64,000 nucleotides of DNA from Liolophura sinensis (taxonomy: Eukaryota > Mollusca > Polyplacophora > Chitonida > Chitonidae), in the NCBI RefSeq assembly GCF_032854445.1, contig NC_088300.1, positions 45,315,682 to 45,379,681 on the forward strand. Direction: 5' to 3'. Shown here piece after piece: positions 16,301 to 49,500 of the stretch. Numbering within the stretch: position 1 is the first letter of the stretch; every line of letters begins with the position of its first letter. Below the pieces are notes generated by a model, which saw nothing but the letters and a program-made list of their open reading frames with translations, did not search any database and had not been told where the DNA came from. The position numbers and the translations under genes are program-made.

Positions 16301-16655
16301 TGTGACTAATACTACTGTTACTATAAACCTTGACCTATATGCTCACTGATTCTGGCAATGACAAGCACTGTCAAACACGTCTGGCTCGGTGACATTTCGC
16401 TCAGGAAGTGGGTGTGTTGATGTTTGGAAGCTCATACAATAAAGGCTTAGGCTTTACACCATGCTCCAAGTTTATTATTTTTAGAAGCCTAGAATAACAT
16501 TTCAAAATACCACCAGTTTATTAAATAAGTGTATCATTAAAATGTATAAACCACAAGTTACGAAAGTAAACTTTTCAAAAAATGAACAAGCCGGTATGGA
16601 AAAAAAAACATATCATTAACTAGTCGTGTACACGACTTACCTGCAATTCTGCCAT
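1..16655 (-). CDS. Sorting nexin, SNX9/SNX18/SNX33 type (5' part; 3' end off window)
   Basis: Coding exons from high to low coordinate: 16655-16641 (first exon a) or 9643-9593 (first exon b), then 7468-7382, 5572-5498, 4442-4212, 1690-1569 and 444-354, continuing past the left edge. All junctions are GT-AG and phases agree. In the long form, residues about 18-71 are an SH3 domain (ALFAFSG, ELTFDEGEIL, GWWEAR, GLIPESYVE). Residues 72-148 are rich in Pro, Asn and Gln and end in DDWDDDWDDDDE, like the acidic clathrin/AP-2-binding linker of SNX9. The last exon reads RFSTFAKSGGESFLLG, which closely matches the segment before the PX domain in SNX18 and SNX33. Family proteins bind dynamin and phosphoinositides and shape membrane during endocytosis through PX-BAR; those domains are not in the window. 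Orthology to SNX18/SNX33 rather than SNX9 rests on that one motif. Confidence 0.93.
852..873 (+). repeat. Poly-C tract (22 bases)
   Basis: Uninterrupted C run in a sorting nexin intron; G-rich in the transcript. Length is likely to be unreliable in assembly. Confidence 0.95.
1345..1546 (-). mobile_element. MITE-1 copy
   Basis: Starts TACTGTAATTCTTCAACC and carries the family core in reverse orientation (AACCAATGCAGTTTTGTC, AAATTGCTCTTT), ending GGTTGTGAAATTAGGGTA. Confidence 0.75.
1826..1925 (-). mobile_element. SINE-1, old 3' fragment
   Basis: A TTTATTTATTTG tail followed by GGAGTTTTACACC and GGGAGGAAACCAG. Diverged relic. A still weaker relic lies near 2499-2605. Confidence 0.6.
2860..3082 (+). 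mobile_element. MITE-1 copy
   Basis: Ends TAATTCCTCAACATTTTTGC and GCAAAAAGATTGAGGAATTA form the terminal inverted repeat; core AAAGAGCAATTTTCAGCGCA. Target appears to be TA. Confidence 0.85.
6538..6680 (-). mobile_element. SINE-1, old 3' fragment
   Basis: Contains the 3' module (CATACTCCAGAATATTTCAC and CATCCGCAGGTTGCTG) with many substitutions; no tRNA-like head. Confidence 0.75.
6769..7035 (+). mobile_element. SINE-1, full length, tRNA-derived
   Basis: Starts GGGGCCTCCGTGGCTCAGTC, a tRNA-like head with A-box (TGGCTCAGTCGGTTAGCGC) and B-box-like GAGTTCAAGTCC. The 3' module ends GTACGGCGTAAAACACCAATC plus an (AAAT)n tail. Flanked by the 12 bp duplication TATTTCCACATG (6757-6768 and 7036-7047). 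Best reference copy in the window. Confidence 0.93.
8300..8510 (+). mobile_element. MITE-1 copy
   Basis: TACTTCAACCTTTTAGCA at one end, GGCAGAGGAATTACAGTA at the other; core ACTACATTGGTTGGATAGGC. Confidence 0.82.
8841..8948. mobile_element. MITE-2 (GTTTCACAAAG ends)
   Basis: TGAGTCCGTTTCACAAAGCG and CCCTTTGTGAAACGGGCCTC form inverted ends of a 108 bp element. A partial relative begins at 17217 (GCCCGTTTAACAAAGCGCAC). Confidence 0.75.
9593..9643 (-). CDS. Alternative first coding exon b of the sorting nexin
   Basis: Encodes MESFGDKAKHDKDKASK and ends in a GTAAGT donor, also phase 0 into the exon at 7468. An in-frame TAA lies 12 bases before the ATG, so the start is fixed within this exon. 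The leader is highly charged and Lys-rich. Because both first exons fit the same acceptor, two promoters with different N-termini are the simplest reading. Confidence 0.7.
12145..12365 (+). mobile_element. MITE-1 copy
   Basis: CCCTCAACTTTTTCCCACAT to GCAAAAATGCTGAAGAATTA; core GAGCAACTTTCAGTGCAATT. Left end diverged, so the boundary is approximate. Confidence 0.8.
12647..12946. mobile_element. TA-flanked MITE, 300 bp
   Basis: Left end TAGGGGAGTTTCAAGTTCGA and right end TCCAACTGGAAACTCCTCTA are imperfect inverted repeats of about 24 bp, each bounded by TA. No coding capacity. Confidence 0.75.
13023..13293 (-). mobile_element. SINE-1, full length
   Basis: Reverse-strand copy with a 20-base homopolymer tail and an intact tRNA-like head. 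Flanked by TCCAATACACGA at 13011-13022 and 13294-13305. Recent, judging by the perfect duplication. Confidence 0.93.
13341..13395. repeat. TA microsatellite
   Basis: About 27 uninterrupted TA units in the sorting nexin intron. Confidence 0.95.
16641..16655 (-). CDS. Alternative first coding exon a of the sorting nexin
   Basis: Reads MAELQ followed directly by a GTAAGT donor, in phase 0 with the SH3 exon at 7468. The result, MAELQ-AKALFAF, has the short leader seen in vertebrate SNX9/18 before the SH3 domain. The ATG context is AAAATGG, and an in-frame TGA lies 48 bases upstream with no other in-frame ATG between. This is the more canonical start. Confidence 0.75.
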
Positions 16656-17460
16656 TTTTGATCTGACATATGGGTCATCTGACGAACTCAATGCGGCCCC
16701 TCACGGCAAGTCAACTTACTAAGGGAGGTAACTTTTATACACCCACTGGTGCCTAAGGGGGCACAGAGATGCAGGCTATGTATACTATTGCCTCAATGAT
16801 AACCAACAGTAGCCTACTATGTTACATTACCTGCTCAGAGATACAGTTAAGCACTTGATAATAAGAATGTATTACTGTCAGTTAATGACATGGAAAGAAT
16901 GTCCCCAAATCCCAAGATTTTCTAAATTAACAGCTTTTGGTGTTACGAAATGAAATTCTCTGCATTTCGCAATTTGATTGTCAGTGCTCACTGCTGTTTG
17001 AGAAAGAGGGAAATCTTTGTGCAACGCATGAAGAAATAAGGAAATGTTGCAATGCATGCTTAGTTTAATCAGTGTGATACGCACATTCTCGATAAGTAAT
17101 AATCCGTAACAAAGTACTATATAATTGAAACATTAAAAAATTCATTTATTTAATATTATTTATTGGGTTATATACTACCCATAAATGATCAATGTGCGCT
17201 TAGTTTTTATACCTGCAGCCCGTTTAACAAAGCGCACATAACGTTACGTGCACTTAACTTCCATGTCGACCAGCGCTGTAGGTATTACATTAACTTGCTA
17301 CTGGCACGTTAAATCGGTGAAGAAATTCGCTATTATACCGGAGATACAACATGGCGTCATATATATGGAGAAAATGTATATCAGCCTTTCAGTGAGGAAA
17401 TGTACACCTTTTTCGTTACCGGTAATAAATTATATGTTGAAGGTTTATAGTACAACATAG

Positions 17461-17586
17461 TTGGAAGGTCTGCCAGCAGTGGTCTTCGGATGGTCGTGGC
17501 TTTCCCCCGCATGCTGACCGTCGTCGTATAAGTGAAATATTCTTGAGTGCGACGTAAAACACCAATTAAATATATAAATAAATAAA
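17461..17586 (+). mobile_element. SINE-1, 5'-truncated
   Basis: Only the distal part remains, from GGAAGGTCTGCCAGCA to an AAATAAATAAA tail. It sits in the shared promoter region 190 bases before the GBE1 start. Confidence 0.8.
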
Positions 17587-17763
17587 GCACATTGTACATA
17601 TATGTATTGGCAAAAGCAGGGATTTTCAGAAAGACCATGTAACTATTACACAACACTATCGTTTAAGAAATAAAGGGTGTTTTGGGGAATGTGCACGTGG
17701 ACTGTAGAACGTATATGACACGTCCCTGGAGTGTCAGACAGCTGCCTGACCGACCTCAACCGG

Positions 17764-17772
17764 TCAAGGTCA
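17764..17772 (+). promoter_or_regulatory. Candidate estrogen-related-receptor response element
   Basis: TCAAGGTCA fits the extended nuclear-receptor half-site of ERR and ends four bases before the GBE1 ATG. ERR is known in insects and vertebrates to drive carbohydrate and energy metabolism genes. A nonamer match can arise by chance, so this is only suggestive. Confidence 0.3.
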
Positions 17773-17776
17773 AAGC

Positions 17777-41318
<23,542 letters not shown>

Positions 41319-43480
41319 CTGCCACTGTTGGGTAGATGCCAATGTTATCCAGGGAGTGGAACTTTCCAGCCAGCCTATCAAATGCAATGCTCTGGTCACT
41401 TAAGTTGTGCTGAGAGAAGGGCACGTGCACAGCCACAGTTGTGAGATCACCACCTACCTGTACATCTGCTGGATATGCTTGGCAATGCAGAACATATAAG
41501 CTCTTGATGTTTTTTTTTTTTATTTAGGGTAATTATGTATGTTAATGAAAATACTAGTTTGACAAGATATTTATGCAAATGGATGCCTGTATCCATTTAT
41601 CTTGCAGTTTACAAACAAAAATGTAAGAATAAAATGTGCCATCTCTAAGAAATATGCCCAACAACTACTGTAATTCTTCAACCTTTTTAACCATTGAAGT
41701 ACTTTTTTCAGCAGAATTTATGCATATATTATGATGAAAATGAACCCAAACTGATTTGTTTGTATCAGTAAAGATGCAAGCTTCTTAAAACTGAGCCAAT
41801 TATTTCTCTACACCCAATAGTTATCTCAAAATATGTTTCAAAATATTGTTTGCAGAGGCGAGTGAAAAGGTTGAAGAATTAATAGGGTATTTGACATTCT
41901 AGTCCCATTATAAAAACGGGCTATCCTTTACCAATAAACCCAACCACCATCATATAAGTGAAATGTTTTTGTATTCAGCATTAAAAGTATCTCCCAATAT
42001 TATGGTTCGTCAAAATTGCCAATCTGTTAGTGTCATTGTTTATCAATGTCATGAATCACCATAAAACGGATTGTAAGATGTAAATATGGTGACAGTCAGC
42101 AAACATGTGAGACTCTGGATGTATCTCACTCATTCTACTATTGAAGGGAGTCGTAAGTAACAAATCTGACACGCATCCACAAGTTTGAAAGGTGGGTGGA
42201 CTAAGGTTACAACATGGTGGGAGAAATTGGGTCGACTAGAGCACATTCATGAGTCGAGGTTTCGAATAACTGTGTTTTTTGTTTTCCAGCATAAATTACC
42301 AATTAACTGATACTTTGTGTGTGAGTTTGTGGTGGTGATTTAGGCATAAATATGCACAAAATGGTTTATTTTTTGAATACAAACTTGTGGCGTTAGCTCT
42401 GTGAAAATCGTTGAGGGAAACCATTTAGACACCAATCATAAATGACTAAATGATTTCAAACCAACTGCTGTATGGTGCTATCAGATGTTTTGTTCAATAC
42501 GTGATGTGGGATCTCTTTCCACATGTGATGATGCCTGATGAAATTATTCAGGTACTCATCACAACATTTTTTGTGACTTATGTGAGTGACTATAAACAGT
42601 CTTGCTATCGTGTCATTGTCTGGTGTAGTTAGGATCTTTGTGAAATACTTGTCAGGTGTGACTATTGGAAGGAAGATGGTGAATATTTTGAATTTGTGCA
42701 TATTACACTTTTCCATAACTGTGAAGCTTAAAAATTCAGCTAAAAAATTCAGCTAATGTTAATATTTGCTCAGTATTCTTTGAAGTTGATATTTGTTCAG
42801 GAATAGTTTCATTGTTTAGTATTTAAGGTTTATACCTCAGTATTAAAGTATAAGGAAAAGGGGGATTGTTGGTGAACAAATTAAATATGAGCGCTTTAAT
42901 TTTTGTTGTTTGCCATCCATTCTCTTTATTCTCCCTGCTCATTGTTAATGTTTGTCTCACTCTGTGGTTCACAGGGGATGGTGATTGTTCTGGATTAATT
43001 ACTTTGTTGCCAAAAGCGTACACCAGTAACTGACAAATTTTACTGCTTGAGATGGTAAAATTGTGTGCATTAAGCAAGGTTTTTGTTGCACCATTGTTGG
43101 AAATGTAAGAATGTTTTATTTGTCCTGTTAATCAAGTCATTTTAATACTATTGTATTTGGTTTTAAGCTACTATAAGGGATCATTTTTACTTCTTTACTG
43201 AAATATCTCTTGTGTGAAAAAAAAAATTGTTGTCTAGGCAAAGGAATCCGTATTATAACAATATTAGCTGTATAATGTTCAAAGCTTACCCACAAATGTG
43301 TATCATATGTCATTGTAGAAAGGGTATGTGTAATTTTCAGGATGACTTGATGCTTTATATAACCATGTGCTACATGAGATTGTAAACAAATGAAGGATTG
43401 TGTATGCATTAGTGCTAACTATTATGTATATTGGTTTTATTTAATTAAAGAAAAAATAAAGATGAAAATTGCTTTTCATT
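41319..43480 (+). other. GBE1 3' untranslated region and downstream flank
   Basis: AATAAA hexamers occur at 41628-41633 and 43455-43460, giving a short or a 2.1 kb 3' UTR. A diverged MITE-1 copy (41666-41883) sits just past the first signal. No further coding exon was recognised. Confidence 0.5.
41666..41883. mobile_element. MITE-1-related copy, diverged interior
   Basis: Ends TACTGTAATTCTTCAACC and GTGAAAAGGTTGAAGAATTA match the family, but most of the interior differs. Probably a subfamily. Lies in the GBE1 3' flank. Confidence 0.7.
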
Positions 43481-44125
43481 TATGAAGCTGTTGGTAATTT
43501 TATTATGCCCCCGTAGAAAGCATGAAAGACAGGGAGGAGTATTTATTTATTTATTTATTTATTTATTGACCGACTACCAGTATAGTCATTCTCTGTACCC
43601 AAGAATATTTGATTTAAAATGTAATATTTAATATACCTGCTGTGGAACCAGTTGGATCGTGGGTTCAATCCCATTCTGTGGCGGGGAAATTTATAGATTG
43701 CCTTCTTTATACGATGCCCTCTTTTGTGGTGTTGCTGGAGAGCTCTTGTCATCCACTTCTGTGGCATGCATGAAACATTGCAGGATAGAGAGTAAAACGC
43801 GAGCAGCGATGACTGGCAAATGGTGACACGTAACCGGCTAAAGCTGAACATTTCAGTTTACCCCAGTTAGGGTTATATTCGGACAATTCATGTAAATACT
43901 ACTGAAAAAATATGCAGTGATGTTATTGCAATTTATTAGACGTCACAGGTCTAGAAATGTCACACAACAGAGAGCTCAACAGTTACTCACCAAGGTTCGG
44001 ATGTTTAGTGCGGATTCCTCCACACAAACATTTGTACTATCGTAAACGAGTAAGTGATTACATTTTGAATATCGGCTATAATCAGCTGTCATCCTTGCTT
44101 TGGAATTGTTTGGAACCTTGATCTT

Positions 44126-44380
44126 GTGCGCGCTAAAGCAAAGTGTGGGAAGCAATCGAGAGGTCAGGCAATTCCTCTAATAGTTTTAATTCCTGAATAT
44201 TATGGAACTGTAAACTCATGCATCAGTATAGGAGCGAACGATTTCAATGGTTATAAACCCATAATAGTGAGGAGCAGACTGGTGGGAAACCCAGAACATA
44301 TACAAAATTTGCAAACTGCCATCAAAGAGACATGGTATTTTTTCGACGCAACGCAGAAAATGCTTAATGCATTTATCTGA
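44126..44380 (+). pseudogene. Possible GMC-oxidoreductase C-terminal fragment
   Basis: An 84-codon open frame with no ATG at its start and no convincing splice sites. LIVLIPEYYGTV followed by KPII and LVGNPEHIQNLQTAIKET resembles the GMC C-terminal pattern (LxxPxSxGTV, PxIxPNYL, dpeDlxxLxxxik). Spacing between the blocks is about five residues too long. Could be an exon relic or chance; called only on pattern. Confidence 0.25.
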
Positions 44381-44689
44381 AATGAGGTCCCATTTTTTAG
44401 GACGCGCAAGAAGAATAGAGAACCAGAATTAACGGTTTTATCAGACACATTGAGTCAAGATGGACAATTTTGGACTGCGTGACAAAGTGACTTGTGAAGC
44501 AGCCATCAGTCGTGTATTTCCAAGACTGAGGAACTTTATAGCCAGACGTCTATCTTGATCCCAGCTTGATCGAAGCGTACGAGGTACAGGTTCAAACCCG
44601 GCATTTAATTTCGAATTCGACTGTCACTCTCGTCTTCAAACAGAGGGTACATCTGTTTTCCAACGAGTGGAACGAAGAAAGGGACAAGT

Positions 44690-45470
44690 ATAACATCTGA
44701 CGAAATATGACCCGTGATACTGATCAAGATAAAATTTGATCGTGTATATGCTGTGACAAACTGAAAACATTTAACAAATGCATGTATGACCATATTTGCA
44801 CTTGATTGGCTGACTTCTGACTTGTACGCACGGACAAAATATGTGTATTTTGTGACAAAATGTGACACATGCAACCAAATTATGTTTTGACAACGTGTGT
44901 AACTTGACTGACACTAACCAAAATGATGAAATTTGATCTTGCTGCGCTAACTTGTAACAAATTTAACACATATGTTGTGCAAAAAAAAAAGTTAAAGCTT
45001 GAAAGGCCGACTTACCTAAACATTGAAATATGACTTTGTACATGCTGTGACAAACTGTGCACCTTGCTTGACAATGACTAAAACTATGAAATATAATCTT
45101 TGTGCATGTAATGACAAAATGTGAAAATTGAACCATATTGTGACAAACAGCACATGTTGACAGGCACTGAGCAGACGGGTGAAATATGATGTTGTGCATG
45201 CTTTGACAAAGTGAGACAAATTCAACCAACATCTGACAAAATGTGCATGTTGGCAGACACTGAGCAGAAGGGTGCAATATGACCTTGTGCATACTATGAC
45301 AAAGTGAGACAAATTTAACAAATATGTTGTGACAAAATGAGCATATTGACTGACACTGATCGAAACGATGACATTTGACCTTTTATTGTACATTCTGGGA
45401 CAAGAATTCTTTCTTGATCAACATGTACGTATTTCACCAACATGTGACAAAACAGAATATGCTTAAAGTG
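44690..45470 (+). repeat. Degenerate tandem repeat, unit about 93-97 bp
   Basis: GAAATATGA blocks at 44928, 45025, 45181, 45274 and a variant at 45370 are spaced mostly 93-97 bp, with one short unit. TGTGACAAA and TTGACAGACACTGAGCAGA recur. About eight diverged copies. Confidence 0.75.
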
Positions 45471-45771
45471 TAAAATATCACGTGACCATGTTAGACCATG
45501 TTAGATCCTCATACATAAGGCTGTTTTTGTGGACCAGTGGTGTGATTTTGTCATCGTGTTAACTAAGTTATCTTCTCTATTGTCAGAATGGGTCAATGTC
45601 ATCAGGGTCAAGGTCTGGGTGATAACAGCGATGTGTCCTCCTAAATGTTGACAGGTATTCACTCTCACTGTCGCACGTGACTGATAGTGAGAGTGTCTTT
45701 GTCTTTGGGAGCTAGTGTTAAACGTTGTTTGGAAATGGATCTTGCGATTATCGACTTTAGGGACAACGAAT

Positions 45772-45899
45772 GAAATGAACAAATTAGAATGCTTCGACTG
45801 TTTTCATATATATATATATATATATATAACTGCTCCTCGCATTCATTATTAACAAACGAAAAGAAGAAATGAACAAATTAGAATGCTTCGACTGTTTTC

Positions 45900-45976
<77 letters not shown>

Positions 45977-46013
45977 ACAGTCGAAGCATCCTAATTTGTT
46001 CATTTCTTCTTTT
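45772..46013. repeat. Palindrome with TA-repeat loop, plus a direct partial copy
   Basis: The 42-base arms at 45859-45900 and 45972-46013 are inverted copies with one mismatch, separated by 71 bases of nearly pure TA. A direct copy of most of the left arm with its own TA run is at 45772-45828. Could extrude as a large cruciform. Confidence 0.88.
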
Positions 46014-46542
46014 GTCAATGCCAAGTAAAATATAAACTTCAGTACTAAGTATTTACACAGCCATCAGAGGTAAAAGAAGATAAAGATATAATTAATTAAT
46101 CCCAAATTAAGCATGCTTGTATTGCGAAATTTTTGTCTGTTTGAAGATTCATGAATTACATTTATTAAAAACAAGATAAACGCTGAACACATAAAAATAG
46201 TATTATTACTTATGTACACATTTCCTGCAAGTAACGTGATTATTTCCAACAGGTTGCCGCTGGTAGATAACTTCAACACAGTAAAACTTTACAGCTACAC
46301 GCAATGAGAAAACAACTCTTAGATATCAGATAAATAATAGTAATATATACATATCATAAATATTATATAGATGTGACTAACTGTTGCAATGTTCACGTCG
46401 CATACACATCTATCAACATTCGTACTCAACGACGAGTTTTTTTTTTTGTTTGCAACATCCACACTAATTGCAGTTATTCTTCTCGGGCGTGAAGAAAGAA
46501 AAAAATTGTGGAAGTTTTCATATGTTTTCAAAAACAACAGGC

Positions 46543-49500
46543 CTATCCCGGTAATCCTTCGAATTTTAAGTTCATGAGAGGAATTGGCGCCAAGGTTGAA
46601 TTGGTTAGGTAGCTTATGTCTTGGCGTTTATGTAGAACCCAGTCAAGAAAGCCTGTGGTCAATCCCTGGATGTAGAGTTGGTAGGACTGCAGGTCAGCGT
46701 TGGGCACCATCTTACATAGGTGCATCTCTCTACACACTGTAACACACAAGACGAGACAGATATACATACACGCATACATACACACATACACATTGATTTT
46801 TGGGATCACAAAGCTCAAGGTCATGATCTTTTGCATCACGAGTTCACAGACATCCCATCTCTGCAATCATCCAAGGATTTACGATTGATATCATAATTAA
46901 TCAATTATGGATTGCTTGATGCTTGGTGGCGTTAAACCTTTTGCACATTTAAGAAGAAATTCATTTTATGTGGTGGTGCAACGAATTTAAGCGCAACATA
47001 TACTTTGAAGGAACAAAACATACGAAGTAAGTTTCTCCAGGTACATTAGCATAATTAAAAGATAACGCATCAGTTAAAGATGTATGCAAAACTTACTATT
47101 ACGGCCCTCGGGGTCCATGATGTCACAGTTGCCCGTAGCCCTGAGCAAGTAGAGAGAATTGGGAAATTTAAACGTCAAACATTAACTTAACAAGTGGACC
47201 GTGTTTGGTGGGAGGTGGATAATGGTATTTAACCATCTCTAGCATGGCGTTGCATTTAGACAACACGATCATGATTAACTGGTAAGCACCGGTAGCCTAG
47301 TCTGATACTTTTCTTATCCATTACGACTATATGGGCTTAAATAGAACCAAATGTTTGTCTGCGCTGGATTAGTGTGTGTGGGAAAACAAAAACCCGCAAC
47401 CTCATCCAATCGGCTGTGAGAGAGGATGCCGTTTTTCCACAAATCAGTAAAATGATACATGAATGTTAAGTTTAATTTCTATACATGTTTGGTACGTGAA
47501 ATGTTGACTCCATATATGATGAAGCGAGAGTTAGTGAGAGAATAAGAATAAGTCAGAATAAGCATGCATGTATATCGATTTAAATTTGCGTTGCAAACCA
47601 GCCGAAAAGCTCAATTCTAGCAAAAGACATCCGTATGAGTATACCAAAAGCTGTACATTTACATACATTCAGTTCATTCATTACCACTCATTACGAACGT
47701 ATATGGTGATTAGATAATTACCTTGGCCTCCATTTGAATTTTTGGAGGCACCAGTTGCCGTACACGTGAGTGAAGTCATACTGAGGGAAGACACATGGTG
47801 GGAATAAGATAGAAGAGCCCTCCTCGGATAGCTGGGTGCCGAACATCACTGCTGGAAGCTCAAATGGTATCGTTGTGTTGAGGTACATCACCATTGGCTC
47901 CAGAAATACAGAGGCCTACCCAAAGCGAAACAGAAGGTTAGCTGGATAAGAGTAGAATTTGTTGATTCCACTGATTGTTCTTTTAAGTGCGTTTTCAAGT
48001 ATTTTTCACTTAGAGGCGGAAGATAACTTTTGAACTTGTGTACATGTCAAGCGGCCTTCATGAGACACATTGCCGAAAAATCGTCAATCTTTTTAGCAGA
48101 AGAAATCGGCAATAGTGAGCCGGCAATATATGTAAAGTAATCTTTGAAAAAGATTATTTAGAGAAAATATGACACTATTAACCTACATGGGTCTAAAATG
48201 CTGAAAATGGCAGAGAAATAATTGTTGATCAGTAACTGTGAGTATGTCTTGAGTTGTTTAACTTTGAAAGCCTTTTACATTTAATACCTAAAATATCATC
48301 CTTTAAGTCTCACTAGTTTGCCTTCAGCTAAACTTCGTTTTCTATACTATATAGAAAATAGATTTTGGAGTTACTGGGAGAAAAAATGCAAATGTTTTCT
48401 CTCACCTTAATTCCTTGATGATTTAGCTTCATCATAGCAATTGTGATCTCCGCCCCAGCGGAGTGACTTCCGAATGTGATGTTGTTCAGGTTAGCCGTTA
48501 CTCCTTGGATATGTTTGCTTAACAAGATGTTAATATTAGTCCTCATCTGTCAACAGACATTTGTATGTACATTTTTAAGACGATAGGCCATGATCATTCA
48601 TTCATGTATTATTTTAAGACGGGTTTCATTTGTTTGACAAAACAATGCGAGAACATGGTTTTTCTCAGAAATTTTACTTGGAAGACACCAAAATTGGTTT
48701 CACAATAATGTCCGCGTTGTCATGGCAATTACCCGCTGTTATTTGGATACTTACCATCTCAAACCGCTCCATAAAATGTCTGACTTTAACATCTAAAGCA
48801 TCCATGTCCATGTGATCTGTGCTGACGACGACGAACCTATATACAAATAATTAAACATTGATCACTTGCACAGCGCGAGGTTATGTGGGATAAACGATAT
48901 TAATGTATCATTTTGCATCACATTATATGCGCAGTCGTCATTCCTATTGGTCATATCGTGAAGGGTAATCGTCGCGATTGGCAATTTTTAATTAATTCAT
49001 TCAGTGACACATTGATTGGTGTTTAACTAACGATACATTCCATATCATGTTACAAGCACAACGGAGGTCAGTGTCACGGGTTCGGGAAATCGAAGAGCCC
49101 TGGGTGATGACTGTGGGTTGTGAGGTAACGGACGCACATTCTCCAAATGTCACGCAGGAGCCAGCAGAGTGCGATGTGTATGTCATTTTTGTGGAAAGAA
49201 ACTGCGTAAAACCACATAACCAGATCTAAGGGTTTAACGTCGTTCTTAACAATTTTCAGTCATATGACGACGAAGGAGTCCTTAGGGTGCATGTAATGCG
49301 CCTCCTTGTTACAAGCGACTTACCGAAGGCAAGTAAGTGGCCCCGCCCGAGCCATTATACTGTTACGGGTCAACCAGTCATTGCAATATCCCCTTAATGC
49401 TAAACGCCAAGCGAGGGAGCTACAGCTTAATCTTTTAAGGTCTTAAGTGTGACCCAACCCAGGATTAACTCTGGATCTACCGCTCCCGAAGCGGACGTTC

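Larger units (their letters stand above)
9644..16640. other. Sorting nexin intron between the two first exons
   Basis: Seven kilobases without a recognisable coding exon. It holds a MITE-1 copy near 12145-12365, a 300 bp TA-flanked inverted-repeat element (12647-12946), a full-length SINE-1 (13023-13293) and a TA microsatellite (13341-13395). A promoter for first exon b would be expected just above 9643, but no TATA box or other clear core element is visible there. Confidence 0.6.
16656..17776. promoter_or_regulatory. Head-to-head promoter region between sorting nexin and GBE1
   Basis: The start codons of the two divergent genes are 1121 bp apart, so both promoters must lie here or within untranslated first exons. 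The interval holds part of a GTTTAACAAAGCGC inverted-repeat element from about 17217 and a 5'-truncated SINE-1 (17461-17586). The nonamer TCAAGGTCA at 17764-17772 matches an estrogen-related-receptor site. No TATA box is evident. Confidence 0.6.
43481..46542. other. Region between the convergent GBE1 and hydrolase A genes
   Basis: Holds a dispersed repeat shared with 60190-60385 (43780-43945), an uncertain GMC-oxidoreductase-like open frame (44126-44380), the 95 bp repeat field and the TA palindrome. A minus-strand AATAAA at 46161-46166 is a possible end signal for hydrolase A. Confidence 0.5.
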
